Notes under the pieces: model-generated
The model's database searches: none
The model's input: the letters and a program-made list of their open reading frames with translations, nothing else
What the model was told of the DNA's origin: nothing
DNA from: Stichopus chloronotus
Lineage: Eukaryota; Echinodermata; Holothuroidea; Aspidochirotida; Stichopodidae
DNA: 64,000 nt
Direction: 5' to 3'
Assembly: GCA_021234535.1 (NCBI GenBank)
Contig: CM037830.1
Span: 17,415,116-17,479,115, forward strand
Translations under genes and position numbers: made by a program
Shown here: positions 59,001 to 64,000 of the stretch, piece by piece
Layout: each line of letters starts with the position of its first letter
Position numbering within the stretch: the stretch's first letter is position 1

Positions 59001-61368
59001 ATGTGTTCATGCATTTGCATGAAACTTGGACATAATGTTCCATAGGTGGTGGACCATTTGGGATGTTCAAAAATTTGTGGTCCAAAGTCCCATGTGGACC
59101 TTATGACCCATTTTAGGGAAATTCTGCAAAATGCTTTTTCTCCTACAGATTCTCTTGCACAATGTTGATGGCTTGTTACAATAACACTCTATTAATGGTC
59201 CCTTCAGGGAGGTCAGGGATTTTTAGTCCAAGGCCCCATGTGGGTCCTCTGACCCATTTTATGAAATTCTGTACTAAATGCTGCTGTTTGCTCGTGCTTT
59301 GATGGATTTGTATGTCACTTGGACACAATGTTTCCTGAGTGGTAGTTGCAACTTTGGGGTATTCAATACTGCTTGGTTCAAGGTCCCATGTGGACCCAAT
59401 GTCCCATGGTGCACTTTGAGTTATTCAGTTAAGTCTTCACAAACCTGTCAACTTTGTGTCAAGTTTCCTATAAAGATTCTGCCAACATATCAATGGTCAA
59501 GCTAATAAGGTCCCCATGTGACACATGCAAATGAACACTAATGAGCTAGCAGTTAATGATTTAAAATGGTTTTGGAAAATTTGCAGCCATTTTTCCACAA
59601 ATTTTAAGTACTAATTCATATGCCTACAACAAGTACAAACCAGGTAGGAAATTTGAAAAAGTGACAGTTTTATAAAATTATTGGATGTCAACTTGAATAG
59701 TGATGCAATGATAAGCATTGTAGTTTGGTAGTGCTCGTTAAATGTATCACAAAATTATTGACGAAGATCCACCTTCTGTACTGTTTGTGCCCTAGTTTAT
59801 GATATTCTGCAAATTTTGTAGTCCTACACATTCCCTGTGGTGCAACAGGTTGTACATGCAATATGTTGCTAGTTTAATGTAATGATACTTCTGATGGTTC
59901 CTATGATTATGATATGATGTACATAATACTGATATGTAAATGGTACCCTCAGGGTGTTCAGGTATGAGCCTCTGCACCATTGGTGCTCTAGTTTTCTTTA
60001 TGGAATGAATAAATATGTTGGAGAACTGAACTTTGTGGGGTCCAAAAGTTGCTTTTCTGAATACTTTGTCGATGTTTACGTTTCTCCAGTTATGATATGG
60101 TTGGCAAACATGCAGGTGTATGACATGCCAATATGCCCAAATAGGCTGGTATATTATGTTAGTGTCCGCCTCTCGCACAGTAAACAGAAAGGGACTAAGT
60201 TTTTGAAAATGTCTAATGACCTGAAAGTTCCGTTGCACCTTCAGATGCATTCCTATGTCCCATTATTTTTTGTGATGGTGTAGTCATAGCCATTGAATGT
60301 TGTCATTGATATACGTTGATACATTGATTATACATGAATAACTTTTGTGTGGAGGTTATTTCCTTATTTTGTCCTGGTATTTTCTGACCTCTCACTTCTC
60401 ATGTGTGTTAAGTTTTCCCAAGTCAATGCAGGAAGTATGTTTTTTTTTTAATTGATAACACACTTGACTTGACAAAACACTGATTAGGTTTTAACAAGAG
60501 TTAGAGGTATCAACCATATCAAGAAAATATTTTTTTTCTTGTCTTGCTACAAGGTCAGAATGAAGTTTTTCTTCACATGATGTCACAGAGCTTGTTCATG
60601 TTTAGTAGACAGTGCACAGAATACAATGCTTACGTTGAATGTCTTCGGCATGATAGGTGGATGGTTGGTGCCACGTCATGTTTCCTTCTGTTCCCCCTGT
60701 TCAATAAGGATGTGTAATATATTCTTTGCTTCTCTCTGACCCATCTTCTGGAAATATTACCCTCTCTTGATCTATATATTGTATCTGTTGCTCATGAGAT
60801 AGACCTGTAGCCCTTGTAACTCATGAATACCTAATAACCAAACCCAAGTTTAGCTTTGGTATAAATTTGTTTTGCCAGTCATGTACTTGTCTCCTCTCTT
60901 CCATGTGTGGTATTATGGACAGTCCTAGGAACTTCAGAAGGTGCAGTAAAAGTTTCCATGCTCCACACTTATCTCAGCACAACAACTGCCCTACAATCAA
61001 CTGTTCTTATAAGTTGTTAGAACCTTGCTAACCATTTAGGTTGATTAAACTGTTCAGTGGGTAAACATTAATGTTTGGAGTAGCAAGAAAATTGTGTGAA
61101 AATATTATGAGGTAAGGTGAAATCCATATCTGGATTTCTGGCATACTTGTGGGGGCAAAGGTTGAAGTGATTTGATTTTCAGAAGGTGAGTGCTATTGTA
61201 TATTCGATATATGACTGGTCGTTTATTTTTCATCAATTTTTCAGATAACTGAGACCTGTACGGGCATTATATTGTTCATATTTTGTCTTTTTGTTTTTGC
61301 CAACAGGGAATTTTTCCATCATCTCACATCCACATAGTCAAGGTCCCAACTTTAGACAAAGCCCAACA
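37977..61368 (+). CDS. DOCK: DOCK-A/B class Rac guanine nucleotide exchange factor, 5' end (SH3 domain)
   Basis: Four exons (37977-38013, 39326-39409, 50973-51013, 61307-61368; phases 1, 1, 0, 2) encode the first 74 residues; the rest, about 1,800 residues in this family, lies right of the window. The segment is the N-terminal SH3 domain that in DOCK1-5 binds ELMO and folds back on the DHR2 domain to inhibit Rac activation. Landmarks in order: start MWQKVNGKTFGI, AVCNF (ALYDY position) at 13-17, LTLTVGQRVHI at 27-37 (like LSLQIGDTV), EWYYG at 41-45, and GIFPSSHIHIVKV at 55-67. An in-frame stop at 37968 sits just upstream of the ATG. The MW start resembles DOCK3/4, but GIFP..IHI also resembles DOCK2, so class A or B is not settled. 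His61 replaces the usual Tyr. Confidence 0.9.
38014..39325 (+). other. DOCK: DOCK intron 1, 1.3 kb
   Basis: Intron sequence only; no repeat or gene was recognised. Confidence 0.85.
39326..39409 (+). CDS. DOCK: DOCK exon 2 (ALYDY and RT-loop part of SH3)
   Basis: Acceptor TTTAACAG ends at 39325. The exon encodes (A)VCNFKSDTPKSLTLTVGQ then RVHIKQQNG and one base. Donor GTGAGT at 39410. Confidence 0.93.
40245..40330. repeat. Perfect 27-bp inverted repeat with 32-base loop
   Basis: The left arm starts TCACTTACCTGTCTCATCAC (40245-40271) and the right arm is its exact complement (40304-40330, ending GAGACAGGTAAGTGA). The loop (40272-40303) resembles dispersed sequence near 50757-50785. The stem lies on the sense strand of DOCK intron 2 and contains GGTAAGT, a donor-like sequence. 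Confidence 0.9.
41910..42065. repeat. Dispersed repeat, partner of 32040-32170
   Basis: Reverse-complement match to 32040-32170, best over 'TCTCATTTCTCTTATAAGTA' followed by 'TTTTTCATGAT'. Confidence 0.7.
45475..45900. repeat. Two diverged tandem units beside a GT microsatellite
   Basis: After a GT-rich stretch (about 45495-45525) two units of about 170-180 bp each carry 'AACTCAATAATCG', 'TGCTCAATTTTT', 'AAACTTGGT', 'CATATTGA(A/G)TAGATGTGCC' and 'GCATATTAATGA(A/G)TGGGC'. Related to 29090-29230. Confidence 0.8.
46660..46990. repeat. Dispersed copy of the 58980-59500 repeat family
   Basis: Contains 'TCATGTCCAAAATGGGCCA', 'GAGCCATTTTATAAAAT' and 'CTCTACAGATTTTATGTTAC', matching the motif order in the tandem repeat at 58980-59500. 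Confidence 0.6.
48225..48755 (-). repeat. ~520-bp dispersed repeat, copy 2 (inverted)
   Basis: Read on the - strand it matches 6140-6705 and 61440-62015: 'CCATCAAATATGACAATTTA', 'GCAAATTTGCGATGTCAAGA', 'GGAATT'-like segments, 'AGGGTTTCACTCTGCAACTT' and 'TCACATGACCTTTAA'. Confidence 0.8.
50973..51013 (+). CDS. DOCK: DOCK exon 3 (EWYYG part of SH3)
   Basis: Acceptor TTCCGCAG ends at 50972. The 41-bp exon completes Glu41 and encodes WYYGHLSSNCAAV. Donor GTAAGT at 51014. It contains the conserved SH3 tryptophan. Confidence 0.93.
53561..53920. repeat. Direct tandem duplication, exactly 180-bp period
   Basis: Two copies (53561-53740 and 53741-53920) begin AAGGTTGTACCCCTGGTCCT / AAGGTTGCACCCCTGGTCCT and differ by scattered substitutions only, with no net length change. 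Confidence 0.95.
55525..56240 (+). repeat. Hairpin-ended repeat family, subfamily 1, + orientation
   Basis: Starts with an inverted repeat at 55530-55555 (GATTCCttGCC and GGCagAGGAATC), then TGATGTCG and a GT/GTAT microsatellite (about 55570-55607). Four diverged units of about 120-140 bp follow with 'GATATCTCAAGAA', 'ATTGAGTAGATGATCCCTAT' and 'GGAGGTCAAAGGTCATTTGG'. It is the mirror image of 17580-17790 and 21480-22350. Confidence 0.85.
57340..57715 (+). repeat. Hairpin-ended repeat family, subfamily 2, + orientation
   Basis: Two or three degraded units ('AGGTCAAAGGTTATTTGGG', 'GGTGATCCCTATCGTTTTAA') end in CAAGGAATCACTAAGCC-TTTT-GGCTTT at about 57683-57707, the inverse of the end at 16259-16285. 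Confidence 0.75.
58980..59500. repeat. Diverged tandem repeat, ~150-bp unit
   Basis: At least three units carry 'AACTTGGACATAATGTT', 'GTCCAA(A/G)G(T/C)CCCATGTGG', 'TGACCCATTTTA' and 'AAATTCTG'. A related copy is at 46660-46990. Confidence 0.75.
61307..61368 (+). CDS. DOCK: DOCK exon 4 (GIFP end of SH3)
   Basis: Acceptor CAACAG ends at 61306. It encodes GIFPSSHIHIVKVPTLDKAQ and two bases CA. Donor GTAAGT at 61369. The next exon was not found before 64000. Confidence 0.93.
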
Positions 61369-61439
61369 GTAAGTAAACCTCTCGAAAGTTAAAAAAAACT
61401 TCTTGGCTTCAGATGACATTGGATGTTGTGAACAATATA

Positions 61440-62015
61440 TGTGGCTTTCTTTCTTACAAGTTGTGTGAAGTTATGTGAAAATGACATTTTGGAGTATTGG
61501 TTGTATTAATCATTGAAAACACATAGAATAGCCACAATTTTCATCGAAATCCATCAGATATTGACAATTTTAGAGGCAAATGTCCGCGTTGCACCTGCGT
61601 CATGAATGGACATTGGCTAAGTACGCAAATTTGTGACTTCAAGAGATGGACTCCTGTGATATGTTATCCTTTGTTCTTAATCTTTATTTTAAGGATAATT
61701 GAGGAATTCACATACCCAGAGGGTCTTATTGTGGACTTGTATATTTCCTTCTTCAAAAATAGCAATATCACTCACCAGTGTGAAACCAACTAATGAAGTA
61801 ATTAAGCGGCAAAATGTAGAGGTCTAATGAAGGAAATACTGACACTGTGCAACTCCACATCATCTGTTTGGCATTTTCATCAAACTTTGAAAAGTCATAT
61901 CTCAAAAACGGTTATAGACACAACCACAAGTTTAACGGATTTTCACTCAGGGTTTCCCTCTGCAACTTGTGAATGAAGCCAGCTCATTTGTAGTTACATG
62001 ACCTTTAATGCATCC
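61440..62015 (+). repeat. ~520-bp dispersed repeat, copy 3
   Basis: Matches 6140-6705 in the same orientation: 'TTTTGGAGTATTGGTTGTAT', 'TAATCATTGAAAAC', 'TCCATCAGATATTGACAATT', 'TATCTCAAAAACGGTTATAG' and 'TCAGGGTTTCCCTCTGC'. Confidence 0.85.
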
Positions 62016-62224
62016 GCCACCATCTACAGTCAAATTTTGTTTGACCAATACAAAATCCTTGATAGAGGTCAGTAGACTTGCTATTCGATCCCTGCAAGAT
62101 CTTGACTAAGATGTTTCCTTTACTTTGTCCTCTCTCTCAATAACAATAACACTTTCATCTACCTTGATAAGAATGGTGGCAACTCCATCTTAACCATCTG
62201 TCATACACCTCACTTTCTGAAGTG

Positions 62225-62520
62225 GGAACTAGTACGGCCCAAGCTGGACAATTGTCCCCCAACACAATTTCCAAGGGACAACTTCCATACGGACAACTTC
62301 CCCTCGGACAATCTGCAGCAGGACAATTCGTGACAAAGACAATTAAACTTAACCCTGACCCTTTTCATGGAGGATTTGTCAGGGGAGAGTTGTGTGAGAG
62401 GCAATTTTCTGAATTGTGACAGTAGGAATTGTCCTGGGGAGGTTGTGTGAGGGGAGAATTGTCAGGGTGGGAACTGTCACATTGTCCTGGGTAAGTTGTC
62501 TGGTCACAAGACAGCATATT
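62225..62520. mobile_element. Foldback-like element built of short degenerate motifs, copy 2
   Basis: The left side (about 62240-62345) repeats 'GGACAATTG'/'GGGACAACTTCC' motifs. The right side (about 62385-62510) repeats the complement, 'AATTGTCCTGGGGAGG' and 'GGGAGAATTGTCAGG'. The centre is unrelated. Same design as 37040-37410. Confidence 0.5.
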
Positions 62521-64000
62521 GTTTTAGTAGTGTTAAAAGGTTGTCACTCTTACCAGTTACCACAGTAGATGGAAGTGCAGTTGTGGTGCTGAGACACATA
62601 AGTGAGTAACTTTTCAATAACCAAATCAGGTGAGTGTTAACCTTTTTGGGAGGGGGGTGGTTTCCTTGGATCATTTTGATATGCTTTAACCAATACAAAC
62701 AGTTTTGGTGTATATTGCCACACCCCTGCAGCCATAGTATGCTCTGCTGTGAACATTCTCCTGCCCATCCTCTCCTGTGCTTCACCTACCAAGGAGAACA
62801 TAGTAGCTGTCAGAACACCAGCCTTTATATGAGCGAATAGCGAAGTATAGCAGTCGTGTTTCAGCCTCTTGACAGTCTTTCCTTTGTATGACTGAAAATT
62901 CTTTCAAATTAACCAAAAAAAAATTACTTAAAAAGAAACTGTTAAATATGTATAACAATTACTGTATGCTTTTTAGAACATTTGATAGACTATTACGTTG
63001 TAAACATTAACGTTTCCGAGGATTTGCGCAACAAAATGACTGTAAAACAAGGAAAAACGCCCCTTTCCACCGTTTTGCGAACGGCTGTTCCATACGAAAA
63101 TCTCAACCCTTCACTGTCGGTATTCTGAATTTTTTGAAATAGATTGTAGCGAACTTTGAATTCTATTTTTTTCTGATAGAGGAATATTGTATTAAAATTC
63201 AGTTGTTAATATTTCAAACCAGGAGGTTAAGACTGCATGATTACGAACTGGTTTGTTTTATATCCCAATAAAAAGAAAGATAACAGGTGGTAACGCGTTG
63301 AGCTGTTCTGTCAAACTTTTCATATTTATCTTCATATATGCAGCTCTCGTGTGTGTGCCGTACTACTGCCGTGTTGCACACACATGAGCGTGGACCACAA
63401 TACTATACGTGTCCGCTGTCAGTTCCACCAGGCAGGGTAGCAAAGATTGGCAAATGTGTGTTATCATGACCGTGTTGTCTTTCTTCAAAATTGTCATTGA
63501 CACTAGGCCTAGAGCTAATGGTGTGATAAGCGTACGGTTACTGCCTTTTCAAACGTTCGTATGTATCGTGTCATGATATAGAGTAGAAGTTTACTGGAAC
63601 TTAGCCAAGTGTAGCATAAGTTGTAACTGCTAGGCTAGGCTAACTCGACTCGAGTCTAAGTTAGCAAACGAATTCGTCGTGCTCCTAATCGTAGACTGAA
63701 TTGTGTGCGTAGCCTTGTGCGCTTTTCAGTCGTAAGTTAGTGGGATGATTGGTGCTCCTTTTACGACCCTAGACTACTAGTTACGGTTATCATAAGCCTG
63801 TAAGCAGTAAACTGCAGTGCATTACTTGAGTGATGCACAGTCCGTTTAGATCTGCAATTCGGTAGATATTCGCGAGTGTGAATGCCTCGCATTCTGGTGT
63901 AATGTAAAGTTTAGCTCAGACAATCATGATAATCCATCAGGATAAAAAAATAATTCTTGCAGCTTTAACCGATAATGTAGGAATGAGTTCTGAACATCAG

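Larger units (their letters stand above)
51014..61306 (+). other. DOCK: DOCK intron 3, 10.3 kb
   Basis: No confident gene. It holds an exact-period tandem duplication (53561-53920), two hairpin-ended repeat copies (55525-56240, 57340-57715) and a tandem repeat at 58980-59500. Confidence 0.8.
61369..64000 (+). other. DOCK: DOCK intron 4 (5' part), running off the window
   Basis: It begins with a dispersed repeat copy and a foldback-like element. From about 63000 the sequence becomes richer in CpG (for example 63355-63420), which might be an alternative promoter, but no exon with family motifs is seen. Confidence 0.65.

Noticed and set aside
59792..60250. 152-residue - strand frame and 109-residue + strand frame over it
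   Set aside because: No motif, no start or splice support, composition typical of AT-rich intron sequence, and the two overlap on opposite strands.

Overview
The window is metazoan nuclear DNA. It is AT-rich, genes are split into short exons by GT-AG introns, and most of the rest is dispersed repeats, microsatellites and long C/G runs. There is no bacterial, phage or organellar gene organisation. Gene content and the abundant 'AGGTCAAAGGTCATTTGGGG'-type tandem repeats suggest a marine deuterostome invertebrate, most likely an echinoderm such as a sea cucumber. The phylum is an inference, not proven.

Three protein-coding genes could be rebuilt by hand from splice signals and conserved motifs. 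(1) At the left, + strand, is the 3' half of a quinone oxidoreductase-like protein 2 gene (CRYZL2-type, MDR superfamily): five coding exons between 1359 and 9266, including the stop. The N-terminal GroES-like half lies outside the window or was not found. (2) On the - strand is a complete TIMM17 gene, seven coding exons from the start at 25626 down to the stop at 15679, giving a 167-residue inner-membrane translocase subunit. It converges tail-to-tail with CRYZL2. (3) On the + strand from 37977 to beyond the right edge is the 5' end of a DOCK-A/B class Rac guanine nucleotide exchange factor. Only the N-terminal SH3 domain is present, split over four small exons separated by introns of 1.3, 11.6 and 10.3 kb.

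The 12-kb interval between the divergent TIMM17 and DOCK starts (25.6-38.0 kb) and the large introns hold transposon remnants. These include a frameshifted BEL/Pao-type Gag (DUF1759) fragment inside a TIMM17 intron, the 3' end of a non-LTR retrotransposon, a small MITE-like element, two foldback-like elements made of short degenerate motifs, and several multi-copy non-coding repeat families. One family has a constant architecture: tandem sub-repeats, then a CA/GT microsatellite, then a terminal hairpin.

The three genes have no evident joint function; they are neighbours of unrelated roles (mitochondrial import, oxidoreductase, cytoskeletal signalling). I found no clear new biological system. 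The items most worth a second look are two perfect RFX X-box palindromes side by side upstream of TIMM17, the hairpin-ended repeat family, the foldback elements, and a 27-bp perfect hairpin in a DOCK intron.
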